Origin: Fragum whitleyi
Taxonomy: Eukaryota; Mollusca; Bivalvia; Cardiida; Cardiidae
Direction: 5' to 3'
Length of the DNA stretch: 64,000 bases
Assembly (NCBI GenBank): GCA_948146395.1
Contig: OX411548.1
Span: 61,275,020 to 61,339,019, forward strand
Shown: positions 10,911 to 22,990 of the stretch, piece after piece
Layout of the letters: each line of letters starts with the position of its first letter
Numbering within the stretch: position 1 is the first letter of the stretch
Notes under the pieces: model-generated
Database searches by the model: none
What the model saw: only the letters and a program-made list of their open reading frames with translations
Told to the model about the DNA's origin: nothing
Made by a program: the position numbers and the translations under genes

Positions 10911-12625
10911 TAATCAAATTGTTTCGACCTTCGGGTGAACAGTTGTTTACCCTGTCCAAGCGTAATACGCATATAAAGAAACTTCATACATATGCATTTA
11001 GCGCTTTGAAAGAGAAAACCGTTAAATCAAATGAAATTAAATCAATCTTAAGGTTCATGTAAAGAGTTTTTGAACCAAATTTATTTCTGCTTCAATTTAC
11101 AAAAAAAGCAGTTTGCCCAGCAAACAATATATCAAATTGAAGCTGTTGATGAGCACGAGCATTTGCACAACATTAGAGGCCCCATCTCATAACAGAATAG
11201 CCAAACCATTATGGAAAAGGGATATTTTGTTCAGAACCAACTTCATAACGGCTGGATAAAATTTGCATAAATTTGATCAGAATGTAGACAAATGTTCCTT
11301 CTAGTTACTACTACAAACTTACATATAAAACTCAGTCTCAAAAGTTTTTTTTTTAAACAATTAATTTCCATTTATTTGGCAACATACATGTCAAACTGGT
11401 TTGCTCTGTTCAATGCGTTCGTGTTGGCAAAACGGTGCAAATTGTTTGCAAATTTTTTCCCGCCTTGCACGCAAGTGCATATGCGGTGCGGGTATAATTT
11501 GTTAACAATTTACATCGTTCTGTCATCCTGAACGCAGGGCTAGTTTAATAGCATTGCAGATAAAATGAACTTGATTTTCATGAAACATTGTGCCTAAACA
11601 TTTCATATAATGTTTCGTACAAAGCCGTTGGCTTAGTTAATACAGAATCCCTGGCGAAATCTCTCTCTTGGTTCCTTAATAAGGAGTTTTATAGTTTTTG
11701 TCTTAAAAAAAAGTAAACGTTTTCTCATGATTCAATAAGAGAAGATTTAGCAGACGACACTTTACGACTTCATTTAATACGTGAAATATTAACTGTTTTA
11801 AAAGTATCTTGGGTGTCAATTTGAAACATTTAACAATTTAGTCTTTCTCATCTTCAGAGAAACCTTTCAAGGAAATCCCTCTATAGATCAAAAACTTCAA
11901 TTAAGAAAGAGCGACGAGAGTGGCTTGAAATAGTATCGCATAATATTAGTTTATGCGTTATATCGAAAAAAAATCAAATAATTGTACGCCAATTTGAGCA
12001 ATTTTCTGAAAGAAAATTTTTCATGATTTTAGGTATAAAGAAAATATGATGCAAATATTGAAATCGGGCGTAAATTTGGATTCCTCTGGTTAGATCTTAT
12101 TCGGGAACCTGTTTTGAAGATCGTGAAATTAACAAAGTTATTTATTTAATAATATTGAATAAGTGTGTGGAGTGAGTTTCGAATTAAATATAAGGGCGAA
12201 AATGCAATATTGCTTATTTCGTCCAAATATCTCGAAATGAGCGATATTTATTATCTCCCTTTAGAATTCGTTCTTTCCAATTTATGTATCTTCACTTACC
12301 AATGAGACGTTTAAAAACCAAACCAGCTTAAAAATCGTGAAATAGTTGCACCAATTTAAATGCAATAATGATAGTTTTGGACGAGTTCAAATAGTTTTTA
12401 TCGATTTCGGAGCGAATTTGAGTGATTTGAATGTTTAGATTAGTTAAATGGGACGCTAGTATGATCGTTTAGAATCATTTTGGTCGAGGTGACTGTGAAT
12501 GTCAATTTCATGATGTAACGAATTGTAAGTAGCGAAAAACAAAGGTTCCGTCAACGGTAGTCTACGCTCGACTGTTGATTGCTTATATAGTGGATGTAAA
12601 TCTTTGTCAAAAAGGGGGCATGATT
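10911..12625. other. No gene; R-7 hairpin near 11415-11541
   Basis: AT-rich sequence. Apart from the R-7 copy I see only short frames without features. The 79-codon frame at 11292-11531 crosses the hairpin and is rejected. Confidence 0.5.
11415..11541. repeat. R-7 hairpin repeat, diverged
   Basis: ACGGTGCAAATTGTTTGCAAA is followed by CCCGCCTTGCACGC..GCGGTGCGGG, AATTTGTTAACAATTT and TCATCCTGAACGCAGGG. These are the same ordered landmarks as 12626-12775 and 37857-37970. Confidence 0.6.
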
Positions 12626-12775
12626 TGCAGAAACTGTTCGCACCTTTTTGTCGTCCTGAAAGGAGGACAGCCCTGCATTCAGGATCACCAAACGGTGCAA
12701 ACAGTTTTCCAATTATACCCCGCTTTGCACGTAGGTGCACGTGTAAAGCGGGGTAATTTTGGAAAACTGTTTGAA
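12626..12775. repeat. R-7 hairpin repeat, best copy
   Basis: Two nested palindromes are visible. The outer one pairs CAGAAACTGTTCGCACC with GGTGCAAACAGTTTTCC. The GC-rich inner one pairs TACCCCGCTTTGCACG with CGTGTAAAGCGGGGTA, and AGTTTTCCAATTA with TTTTGGAAAACTG. Overlapping ORFs on both strands here are artefacts of the palindromes. Confidence 0.7.
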
Positions 12776-13439
12776 AGTTGGTCAGAATCTCTTTGAACAT
12801 ACCTCGTATTCTCGCTCATTGCACATCTTTTAAAGATACTTGGTTTCAAGTATACGATATAGAGAAGGGGCATGTTTCTTTGAAATATCTAATCACTTTA
12901 AAGTTCAAAAGCAGCACATTTTCATTAAGTTTTTATTTTCATTTTATTCTTAATTTAAAACTAATCTCAGACTTTGCAGCGGATCTTCGCACGCCATCGT
13001 CAAGACACGAAATACATCACTACTAATCAAGTCTAGCACGAATAGTAAAAAACAAGCTGTTCTTGATTAGAAATTGGCGGTTTCCTTTGATTTTCATTTT
13101 TTTATGTCAAATTATATTTGGATACATGTGGACCAGAATCTCGTAAGGATCTAACCGGACAAAAATTTGAATTCTAATTAAGCTTCGTCCAAAAAGGACA
13201 CTCAACTTTGCTGGACCGTCTTGCGGGACAAAATAGTGAACCAAATTTTGATATAACGATATATACGTCACAGAAAATCAGTCTTTTACCAATGCTAGTA
13301 AAAAGAATCAAAGTACTGAAAGTACTGATAAGTTGGAATGCGTTCAATTTGCCTAATTGTTGAATAAGAGATGTTATTTCAAAAATTAACAGTGATAATA
13401 GACACTGCCCACCCATTCATTTAAGAGGAGACTCAAAAC
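12776..13439. other. No gene or clear repeat seen
   Basis: Short frames only, with no domain or family match inside the window. Confidence 0.5.
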
Positions 13440-14240
13440 TAGCCCTGCCCTGCTACGGCCATATTTATGGGCTAATCAAATTGTTGCCAACAATTTTTGA
13501 AGAGGGTCATCAAGGGAACATTCTGGTAAAGTGTCATTAAAATCGGCCAAGTGATTAAGGGGGTGATGTCATTCAAAGATTTCTGTTTCAGAATAAGCCC
13601 CGCCCTGCCACGCCCATATTTATCGGCCAATCAAAATTTCGCGATTTTTTTTAAAAGGGTCACCCCAGAAACATTCTTGTATTCCTGAACCAAGCGGTTC
13701 AGTAGGAGATTGCGTTTAAAGATTTCGGACTTAACATAAGCCCTTCCCAGTACGTACATATTTATCGGCCAATCATAATTTCACGAACAATTTTTAGCAT
13801 TCTGGTAAATGTTTCATTGTTTCAGGAGGAGATGTCGTTTAAAGCTTTCGGGTTAAAAATACCACCCCCCCCCCTGCCACACCCATATTTATAGGCCAAT
13901 CAACATTTTGAGAATATTTTTAAAAGGGTCACTTAAGGAACATTCTGTTAAAGTTTCATTGAAATCATCCAGTGGTGAAGGAGGATATGTCGTTCAAAGA
14001 TTTCGGGCTAAAAATAAGGCCCGTCCTGCCCGTCCAATATATATGGGTCAATCAAAGTTTGGCGAACCAGTTTTTGAAAAGGGACACCCAAGGAACATTC
14101 TGGTAAAGTTTCATTGAAATCAGCCCAATGGTTCAGGAGGAGATGAAGTTTTAGGATTGTTGACGACGGACGACGCACGACAGACGACGTACGACCGACT
14201 CCTTAAAGCTCCCCTTGAGCACGTTGAGCTCAGGTGAGCT
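13440..14240. repeat. R-9 tandem array, ~120-160-bp units
   Basis: Five degenerate units start near 13441, 13597, 13740, 13861 and 14020. Each has a CCTGCCACGCCCATATTTAT-like head, GGCCAATCAAA, AAGGAACATTCTGGTAAAG and TTTCATTGAAATC. The array ends in GACGACGGACGACGCACGAC and CAGGTGAGCTGAAAACT. A second degenerate array is at 57785-58395. The frame at 13908-14117 translates a repeat unit and is not a gene. Confidence 0.8.
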
Positions 14241-14919
14241 GAAAACTAAAGATTTTCATTTCGTAATTGTAGATAGAAGTGTTAAGCGAGCGCATATTAA
14301 CCTGAACCTTTATGCAGAATAACTAATTAGGCTCATGAATACAAATCCGAAGATACTTCGGCACGAGACGATCAGGCATTGACATTCCGTTATATAATAT
14401 AAATTACAGGCATGCGTGGACTTAATAGTGTACCGATACACAGGTCACCTAGTCATGTAGCAAACGGTTCAATATCAAAATAATAATGATAATAATATTT
14501 ATAATAATAACAATTTTTGTTTGTGTGAGACTGTGTGATGGGGATTTCATTTCTAGTCAAAAACATAAATTGCATGTAAAAAAACGAAAATGTGTATCTT
14601 TTTCACCCGCATCTAAAGATTATTAAATAGGAGACCCCATTCATGCATTGATTCACCAGTTCATGAGGGTGACCAAATATCGCCGTTACAGTAAAAAAGC
14701 ATGAGCGATAACGGGTTAACAGAGCGAACACGTGCACTCCAACTTTACGATTAGATTCCACAGGTTAGTCGTGTTTTGCCGAAAGGGAAAAGACCGGATT
14801 TTTAATTAATTTAAATCACAAAGGCCAGGTTCAGGTCAATATACTTTCACTATAGTATAAAACAATTGGTCTAAAGAAAAAGAAACTAGACGTATGAAAG
14901 AAGCTATTTCATATTCTAC
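14241..14919. other. No gene or clear repeat seen
   Basis: AT-rich sequence with a short ATAATAAT stretch near 14480-14515. Confidence 0.5.
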
Positions 14920-15052
14920 GAAAAACAGGTCGCGACATTACCAAATAAGCAGATCACGTGATCGGCCTGTGCTATCGCCACAATACCGAGAAAACAGATC
15001 GCGATATTACCAAATAAGCAGATCACGTGATTGGCTAGTGCTTTTGGCAAAG
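14920..15052. repeat. Two tandem ~69-bp units
   Basis: ACCAAATAAGCAGATCACGTG occurs in both units, preceded by AACAG(G/A)TCGCGA(C/T)ATT. The second unit begins near 14989. Confidence 0.85.
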
Positions 15053-16612
15053 GCTGACTTTACCGGACTTGACTTATCACATGATTCCTAAATATATAGT
15101 AATGCAAACATGTGATACTAGTAAATTCGTACGCAACTTTTAATGAATATCGTTTAAAACATAAATCGAGTGTTAATAATATAAATGAAGTAAAAGTTGT
15201 GTATTTGTACAGCATTATTATTTTTTGATGAAATAAACTGTATGTCTATGTCAGGTTGAGATATAAAAAAAATAGGCCCTAAGTGTATTCACATCCTGTT
15301 CACGTGATGTGTGTTATCAAAAAACCCGAAATGAAATTATCTTGTGTTCATTTTGCGGTTTTGTTAAATCTAAGTTGGAATTGCTCCGCATTCCAACTTA
15401 ATAAACCACAAAATATTTTAGACATTAATTTAGCTGGTACGTCGATATTCAATTCTGGCCTCTATATTTAACATTCACCATAAAACATATATCAGTAATT
15501 AGAGAAAATTAACTTGAAGTTCTAGTCATAACGAACTCTTTTTTCGCGAACCCAAATTTCTTGTTGATTAATTCAAAATAAGGAAAGGAAAGTCTACTAA
15601 AAGAACAATGAATAATACCCCTAGACAAGCGCGTGACTTTGGGTCTTAGCAATTGACCTATTCACTGTAATGATTAAAATCTGGCGCCTACCAAGTATTG
15701 GTTTTATTTTAAACAAAACTCGAGAATTCTTTGATCTTGGCTTTTCAATTGTGCCTGAAACGACATTTTGTCTCTTAAATAGCATCTTAGGACGTTTCAT
15801 TTGCACCGGATGGCCCTATCCCATGAATTATTTCGTGAAATAGATGGATTTTTTTTAAAAAAAAGGTGGTGTTCCTTGGGGTTTTTTTGACCACGAGGTA
15901 CCTTACACTTGCACGGATAATCATTGCACTTAAAGGACATCAAAGATATAACATTCAAATAACAATAAGATACCAAGTATTTGTATAAAGGATTTTCTTA
16001 AATGTTTCAGATGAAATTGAATCCAATATATACATGTGAATGAGCCTGGCGAGATTATTCCAATAATTTCACACGTGCGCAAAGTTAAGCCTAAAATCAG
16101 AATTTCGCCGTAACTAAATCCTTGGTACTTGGGCAACGGAACATCGCTCGGACTTTGCCGAAAACAGAAATGTACCTGTGACGTAAGTGTAGTAATTTTG
16201 GGTCATTTTTTGGTAATATGACCTCTGGTGGTATTCTGTTATTTCATACGCTTGAAGAAACTCAAATCTTGTTAATTCTTTCCGATCGTCTGTGGAGATT
16301 TTTGGGCATTTTATATTTTTATATGCCTACATTTTTTCATTGATTTTATCATATGCAACGTCATCCTTAGCGGGATGGTTGATAATTGTGACGTCATATA
16401 AACCAACGTGGGAAATGACGTTTTCATGGCTACACCCTTATCATTACCGAGTTCTATACCATAGAATCGCCCAGGATTTCCGATTGGGTACATTTGGTTG
16501 GTCGACCATAGATTTTAGCGTGTTATATTCAGATCAATATATTTATTTTTGAAGAAAAAAGAAGCAAACAAAAAAAACCATAAAGTAAATAAATGTATGG
16601 AAAAGATAAAAT
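15053..16612. other. No gene; IR-2 terminal fragment at 16042-16085
   Basis: The fragment GAGCCTGGCG..ATTCCAATAATTTCACACGTGCGC matches one end of IR-2. Otherwise there are only short frames without recognisable features. Confidence 0.45.
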
Positions 16613-16829
16613 GAGCATGTACGTGACATTTTCAAAAGTGCGCCAAGCAAAGACTTAGGCCAGTCTATGTATCCGCACAGCCTGACCAAAGTCTTCACTT
16701 TGCACTTTGTAGATAGATTGTCTTCAGGCAGTCGGATAATCTTCTAAATGCACTATATGACTGTCAAGGCTGCTCAGTGTTTCTACTTCACACCCATGTC
16801 AAATTGTTGGAAATGTCACGCACAGGCTC
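16613..16829. mobile_element. IR-2 MITE-like copy
   Basis: The ends GAGCATGTACGTGACATTTT and GGAAATGTCACGCACAGGCTC are inverted. The off-centre palindrome AAAGACTTAGGCCAGTC..TGTATCCGCACAGCCTGACC carries the family core. The interior orientation is opposite to 17925-18139. Confidence 0.75.
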
Positions 16830-17924
16830 AAATAAACAACCGCCAGACGATGCCTTGTGATGATTTGAAAAATAAAAAAAAGTTGTTGTGATCAAAGTGA
16901 ACATTTTTAAGCACAAAATATCGGCTCGAAAGATCTTCGGTTCAACATGTAACCCAAAGTTTAACAAAGCATGACTGACTTTGAAGCAAGTTTGCAGTTT
17001 TAACAGGAAAGATTGCAGGTCGCAATGCCCGCCAACGATTCTTAATTTCCGGACATCAAACTTTGGTAAATTGAGCACTTTCAATCGGAAGTTCAAAAAA
17101 AGTCAGAAAGCGTTTTTAGTCTTTGTTGGTTTTCTTTGTAGCGTTCCCCGTCATTTATCAAAAGAATCTGTTTTGTTCCAAGAATACGCTGTCATGCAAG
17201 TTCTTAGCTCCTCCGGAGCCAATCGAATTCTTTTTTTTTTAAAAGAAAACATTTCGAAGAGATAAATAAGAGTACAAGACCCGTTTAGCGCTAACTTAAA
17301 ACAACGAGCTAAACGAACCAAATGTAAATTGATAGTGTGATTATGTTTTACGTGTATAAAATTAAACGCAAATGGCCAAAACATTTTTCTTTCTTACTCC
17401 GTTATAAACCTGAATATCCTCAAAATAATAATTTAGGCAATAGAAGTTTCAAGATAATAGTGATTCTCTAAAACTACCGCATGCTCCAAGATACAAAAAC
17501 AATGTTACTTTTTGTTGTTTTGTTTTGTTTTGGTTCGTTTGATTTGGGTTGTCTGTTTATAACCCAAATTCGCTTTCGTGGGCTCTGGTTACAGTACAAC
17601 CGTATACAAACCACAGGTCAATTTGGCGAATTATGATTATAGTCTTCAAAACGATTGTTTTTCCATCACATCGTAGTTTGAATCCCGATAATGACAAAAA
17701 TCAAATTGTACAAAAAATTCGCCACACTCCTGTGCAGCTTAACATAGCATTTTACTTAAAGCTCAACTCATTTGAACCAAAGAAAATGATTTATTGATTT
17801 TGATAATAGATCCCCTTATACATGTATGTATTTGAAGATAAATTATATCAGTCTCACCTTAGGTTCATGTTATACATGTGTATTAAAACATTAAAAAGAC
17901 ACGTGTGTGTCCGGAAAAACATTT
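16830..17924. other. No supportable gene
   Basis: Frames of 77-102 codons on both strands overlap each other and show no domain. They are treated as chance in AT-rich DNA. Confidence 0.45.
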
Positions 17925-18139
17925 TAGCCAGTGCGTGACATTTCCAACAATTTCACATGGGTGTAATAGACAGAAACTTGGCAACCTGGACAGCCACACA
18001 ATGCAATAATAAAATTCTCTGACTGCCTGTAGAAGGATTATGGCATAGGAAAGACTTTGGTCAGCCTGTGTCAATGCACAGGCTGACCAAAGTCTTTGCA
18101 ATGCACATTTAAATTGTTGGAAATGTCACGCACAGGCTC
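17925..18139. mobile_element. IR-2 MITE-like copy
   Basis: It is bounded by AGTGCGTGACATTTCCAACA and TGTTGGAAATGTCACGCAC. The internal palindrome AAAGACTTTGGTCAGCCTGT / ACAGGCTGACCAAAGTCTTT is perfect over 20 bp with a loop of only six bases. Confidence 0.85.
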
Positions 18140-18461
18140 ATTATTTCAGTGTTTTCAAAAATCATGAAAAAGAAAAATTCATTTAACAAGGATTGGGCTG
18201 AACATTTTTTTTCTATATTTTTTTTTCAAATGATGATCGACTTTCAAATGTTAATGAAGTGATGTATAGTGTGATAGTCGGATAGTTGCATGTCGTCACG
18301 ATCTAAAACCGGTTTTTAATTACACTGGATCGAGTTTTAACTTTCCAACAGTAATCAGTTGTAAAAAATGGAGACCTTTGATGCGGCGCCTTTGAAGAAA
18401 CGTGGGCTCGAAAAGGGCGTATTTTCTTTACACAAGTTCCACATATAGATAGTTGTTGTGG

Positions 18462-18483
18462 TTTTTTTTTTTTTTTTTTTTTT
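18462..18483. repeat. Poly(T) tract
   Basis: A run of 22 T. No retroelement tail is identified next to it. Confidence 0.9.
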
Positions 18484-18637
18484 GTTTTTTTTGTATTGTG
18501 CTTTTTTTCTACCTGACATTGCCCGTCGTCATTTAAATGAACAAAAACTAGATATCTCCTACTAGGTACTACACGTGCTATAATTGATAAAATGTATATT
18601 TTGTACATTGATGAAATGGGCGCTGCAATGACGTTTT

Positions 18638-18915
18638 GTTTGTTTGTTTGAATGGGTTTTTACGCCGCTTTCAACAATTTCGCAGTTATATCGCGGCGGC
18701 CAGGGCACCTAACAATGGATTCCTGGTATTTTTTACACCTGTACTACCATTACACCCTTTCCTAGCCTCCGACTGTTATCTCACATAGGTTTACGATTAT
18801 GTACCCATTGGTGATAGACAAACGTCGGAAAGGATATTTGCCGCCACCGGGCATCGAACCCACGACTTCCAGATTGGAAAGTCTTATGCCTAACCAACTG
18901 CGCTATGGTGGCGGC
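18638..18915 (-). mobile_element. SINE-A, near full length
   Basis: The minus strand opens GCCGCCACCATAGCGCAGTT (box A) with box B GGGTTCGATGCC, then the body and the tail GAAAGCGGCGTAAAAACCC. CACCG/CGGTG changes in the acceptor-like ends relative to other copies are compensatory, but the anticodon arm is not tRNA-like. Confidence 0.87.
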
Positions 18916-19678
18916 TGTAATGACATTTAAACAAATTTTCAAGGGCTATTGACTTAAGATATGTTTATGAAATAATTTCGTTTTCGCTATGATGGGATCA
19001 TGAATAAGGTCTTGTAGAGGAGGAGTTGTATGCAAAAGGTAAAATAAGAGGGCGGAGCCCGAGGATTTGGCTTGACATTAATTCTCTCCTACAACAGACT
19101 TTATTCATCGAAATATTGTAGCGAAAATGAAATTATATCCATTATAACACGATGGCAATTCTTAAATGAGTTTTTTACCCTCTTCTGTGTGTAATATTTA
19201 TTAAAACATTTTTCTGAGTGTAAAATTAATGTAAAAGTATTGATTTTGGAAGAATTTCATGGCAGCGAAGCGCTTCATTTAACACGCGGGTTATATGACG
19301 TCAAAAGAATCGCGCTAAAGATGGCGTTGATTAAAAAATGGGCGGAGCTATCTGTGTACACAGAAAAAACACATGGCATATAAATTTTATTACGAATAAA
19401 GTTCAATGTATTTTTTTCTTATTTCATGTACGCGTTTTACGCCATCGAGTTATAATAGTAACTTATAATTAGGATATTCGTTCTCATTCCTAGTAATTAT
19501 ACTGGTTTGGCGCTGTTGAGATAACTTTGGCCAAACGTCGGAAAAGAAGGCTTGAGTCACGTTTTTTTTTTTTATATAAGTATTAAATTTTAAGCTTTTA
19601 AATCACTTTTTAATCAAGAAACTCATAGCATGTTCGTTATAATGTCTTGTTTGCGCCTCTGTAATATATAGAGGATAA
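18916..19678. other. No gene; degenerate inverted pair around 19013-19105
   Basis: TAAGGTCTTGTAGAGGAGGAG near 19014 is partly mirrored by CTCTCCTACAACAGACTTTA near 19083. Between them lies GGGCGGAGCCCGAGG. It may be an unidentified short inverted-repeat element. Confidence 0.4.
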
Positions 19679-20056
19679 TTGTTTGTTTCAGAGTAAAGGC
19701 GATTTATCTTTCATTAAATGCGCAACAAAAGCTTCCATTTTCATGAGTGGTGTAGCCACGGGTGCAAATATAACTTTAGTTGTTCACGAAATGAAAGTTT
19801 TATCGATCCTGTAAAATGCAAAATTATGCGAATTTTGATTATTTTATTGATGGTTCACTGTAAGCGGTGCATTTCGCTGACAATCTAACATTCGACGCCA
19901 TGGATATGCTGGACCCCGCTCAGAAAACGCCAATTATGGTTAATGAACGGAAGCAGGATTTAAACTTTCGATAATTTCACTGGTTTTGCGCTTAAATTAC
20001 CAGGTGATAATTAAACGGAAAATCTCGATAATCCACCTGGAATCGTGAAAAAATAT
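19679..20056. mobile_element. FB-6 copy
   Basis: It shares GGATAATTGTTTGTTTCAG, TTGTTCACGAAATGAAA and CGATAATTTCACTGGTTTTGCGC..ATTACCAGGTGATAA with 4648-5047. The central hairpin is interrupted by about 25 bp (GAGTGGTGTAGCCACGGGTG). Confidence 0.55.
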
Positions 20057-20377
20057 CCCATGTCATTTCAGTTTCGCAGTTATTTTCTTTAAAGTAATTG
20101 ATTAGGTTAAGGGTCTTGATGCATTATTGATATGTTTTGTATTAAAGTTACGTCTGCTTTTCATCTCTTATTTGAGGTATCCAATTGATGCTTTGAGACC
20201 CGCAACCCTTTTAAAAAGAAACTGGAATTGAAACACGCGAAAAAGCGAGTAAAATGCAAACAACTTGAATTACATAAAATATCCCCATCGACTTGAATTA
20301 CATTAAATAACCCCAACCAAGTTGTTTTACATTTAATAACACTAACCGGAGAAGTTTGTTCGTCTGATTAAGTTATA

Positions 20378-20544
20378 TAGATGGCTCAGCGCGAATCAGT
20401 TATAACTGTCTATAAAACATATATCGATGGCTCAGCGCGAAACAGTCGTTACTGCCTATATGTTTATAGGCAGTTAAAACTGTTTCGGACTGAGTCATCG
20501 ATATGCAGTAACAACTGTTTCGCGCTTAGCTATTGATGTGCAAC

Positions 20545-20545
<1 letters not shown>
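20378..20545. repeat. Nested inverted repeat with four ~30-bp arms
   Basis: ATGGCTCAGCGCGAA occurs twice in direct orientation (near 20392 and 20425). Its inverse (TTTCGGACTGAGTCATCGATAT and TTTCGCGCTTAGCTATTGAT) follows after the loop ATGTTTATAGGCAG. The structure can fold into a long stem. Confidence 0.75.
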
Positions 20546-20591
<46 letters not shown>

Positions 20592-20636
20592 TTGTTCTTT
20601 CTTACTTGCTTTCTTGCTTGCTTGCTTTCTTTCTTT
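20545..20636. repeat. (CTTT)n microsatellite
   Basis: About a dozen CTTT units, then degenerate CTTG/CTTT variants. Confidence 0.95.
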
Positions 20637-20827
20637 TAAAACGAGCATTTATTCAAAGATATCAGAAAAAAATAATTTAAACATGACGACATCTATATGA
20701 CGTCGGTGACACTTAGGTTAGTTGACCCGTATGGCTAGGAAGGTATATCTGTCCTTCATTCAGATTCACAAAGCAGAAGCGATCGCCCCAAAATTGATAT
20801 CCTGCAAAACTTATTTGGGCAAATCTT

Positions 20828-21068
20828 GGGCCCGTTTTACTAAAACTCTTACCAGAAAATTAATCGTAAGTCAAAATCACAAATCGTACCTTGTGTTTTC
20901 TTTTATTGTTATATTCTGCCTTGCAAAACATCACTGGAATCGTCTCCTTCAGACGATTTCAATGACATTATGTATGGCAGAATTCCACGTTTAGTTACTA
21001 CTGTAGAAGCAACTTTAATTCTTGACTTACGTAAAAAATCGTACTTGATGTTTAGTAAAATAGGCCCC
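20828..21068. mobile_element. IR-3 MITE-like copy, inverted orientation, both ends intact
   Basis: The ends GGGCCCGTTTTACTAAAAC and GTTTAGTAAAATAGGCCCC are inverted. The core ACTGGAATCGTCT / AGACGATTTCAATG is at the centre. The interior reads in the opposite direction to the copies at 38017 and 59021. Confidence 0.8.
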
Positions 21069-21571
21069 TGATGCGTGTTCAAATCTTTGGGGCTTGCTTG
21101 TGTTTCCGCCATCTTGAATTCATGGTAGAATAGTCTTCCAAAAGTCTGGTCAGGTAAGGAAGTTTTTTTTTTCTTGGGAAGTTTTGTTTCTAAATCTAGA
21201 TCTAGGTTTAACTTTCTATCTTATGACTTGTTATTTTTTGACGCGATAAGGGAATTTACTTCCGCAGAAACTAATGTGTTGTTGTTTTTCCACGTATCTG
21301 TTAATGTTTCCACTCTTGCGGTAATGGTTCAACTTAGAAGTGCCTACTATGCGTATTTGACACAAGAAAAGTTCGATACAATTTTAAAGCACGTTTCTCC
21401 GGTATGAAGGGTGTATATTTTAATTACAGTGGGTCATTGAGTTGAACTTACTCTCTGAGGAACCGAACAGATACTAGTGCATCCTTTGCTTCTAATCAAA
21501 TATTCAGAATTCATGAACAGTACAATATAAGGATTTAAGAGATGAAAAGATTTTTTTTAGGTGAGGCGGGA

Positions 21572-21800
21572 TTCTTTGAGGTATGAACTTAAACCTAATC
21601 ACACTGTATGAATACGCAAATGAATTAGTTTATGAGTGCGATTAAATTTAAATTTTCAAATTTCACGAGTTCAAAATGTTATTCGTTTGTGTGCAACCTT
21701 ACAAAATAGCAAGGTACCCAATGTTTTCATTGAGCAATAAAACAGTTGTTAAGCCAATTAGAATGCTGGAATATTGATGGATAGAACTCGAATTGAATTA
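21572..21800 (+). repeat. R-8 dispersed repeat copy
   Basis: GAGGTATGAACTTAAACC..CACACTGTATGAATACGC is followed by AATAGCAAGGTACCCAATG, TTTTCATTGAGCAATAAAAC and GCCAATTAGAATGC..TTGATGGATAGAACT. The same order is seen in 21968-22290. Confidence 0.6.
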
Positions 21801-21967
21801 TAACCTCGTGAAAGAATTGTTTAATCCAATATAGCCTAAGCATTTAAGTACAATACATGGTACCAATGACCAAACTGTATCCAAGGTGCGGTTTGGCATT
21901 CGGAATGTAAGCAGAACTGGCGAAGACGAATTTGTTATTTAAGAGACGAAGATAGTATAATTATTTT

Positions 21968-22290
21968 GATTTCATTGAGGTATGAAACTAAACACCTTAT
22001 CACACTGTATGAATACGCGAAGCAGATTCATACATAGTTTTGAATTGGTTGTTTTAGTTTCATACCTCCATGAAATCAACAAAAAGTCTCTTCATGTCTT
22101 ATAATTTCATTTCTTTTAGCAAAAAATGTCAAGATTTACCCTCAAATACATGGATTGTTTATGGGACTTTTATGGGAAGGTTACAAAAAAGCTGCGTAAT
22201 CAAAATTGTATTCATTGAGTATTGAAACCAATTTTTCAGCCAATTAGAATGCATAAATCTTGATGAACACAACTAGAAAATCAAATTATT
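21968..22290 (+). repeat. R-8 dispersed repeat copy, best preserved
   Basis: The first ~115 bp form an inverted repeat: ATTTCATTGAGGTATGAAAC is opposed by TTAGTTTCATACCTCCATG. The body and the end block GCCAATTAGAATGCATAAAT..TTGATGAACACAACTAG follow. Two copies lie within 700 bp. Confidence 0.65.
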
Positions 22291-22429
22291 CTAAATTTAA
22301 AATCCATAGACAGTTTGAAACTGGGATGGAGGCAGTGACAGTACTTGTATAACATATGCCGGGAATTCATTGTAAGGTTCTCTGCTAGCGGCCGCGATTT
22401 GACTGAAAAAAAGTTTCAAATGATTCTGT

Positions 22430-22659
22430 TAGTGACATTTCCAACAATTTGATATGTGTGTGATATACCGACGTTGAGCACCATAGACAACGACAAAATA
22501 CAATAAGAATATAAGCTGACCACCTGAAGAGGCATTAAGACCATATCTATCTATATAACGCATAGTGAATACTCCGGTCAGACTGTGCGGCTGCACAGTC
22601 TGACCTGGGTCTTAATGTTACGCACATGGAATATTGTTGGATATGTCACGCACAGGCTT
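22430..22659. mobile_element. IR-2 MITE-like copy
   Basis: TAGTGACATTTCCAACAATT and TGTTGGATATGTCACGCACA are inverted ends. The internal palindrome CGGTCAGACTGTGCGG / CTGCACAGTCTGACC is perfect over its core. Confidence 0.8.
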
Positions 22660-22751
22660 AAATTATGTTTAACTTCTTTCAGTCCCTGTTCGTCAAACGA
22701 TCAACCACACATTTGGTTTATATTATTTCATGTGTGTGATTTGTTATTGGT

Positions 22752-22905
22752 ATTAATAAAAAATAATGATTATTATTATCATTAATTATTATCATTTTCA
22801 TTATTATATAATTATGTATAATTATTTAATTATTATCATTTACTATCATTATTTATTTATTTAATATCATAATTATTATTATGATTAGTAGTAGTAATAG
22901 TAGTT

Positions 22906-22989
<84 letters not shown>

Positions 22990-22990
22990 T
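22752..22990. repeat. ATT-rich tract followed by (AGT)n microsatellite
   Basis: 22752-22884 is ATTATTATC-like. 22885-22990 is an AGT run with a few interruptions. Six-frame ORFs here (poly-Ser on plus, poly-Leu on minus) are artefacts. Confidence 0.95.

Noticed and set aside
12456..12873. Overlapping ORFs of 62-114 codons on both strands
   Set aside because: They cross the R-7 palindrome; similarity between strands is due to the inverted repeat.
17925..18139. Possible microRNA precursor from the perfect 20-bp hairpin
   Set aside because: The hairpin lies inside a multi-copy IR-2 element; without small-RNA data a MITE explanation suffices.
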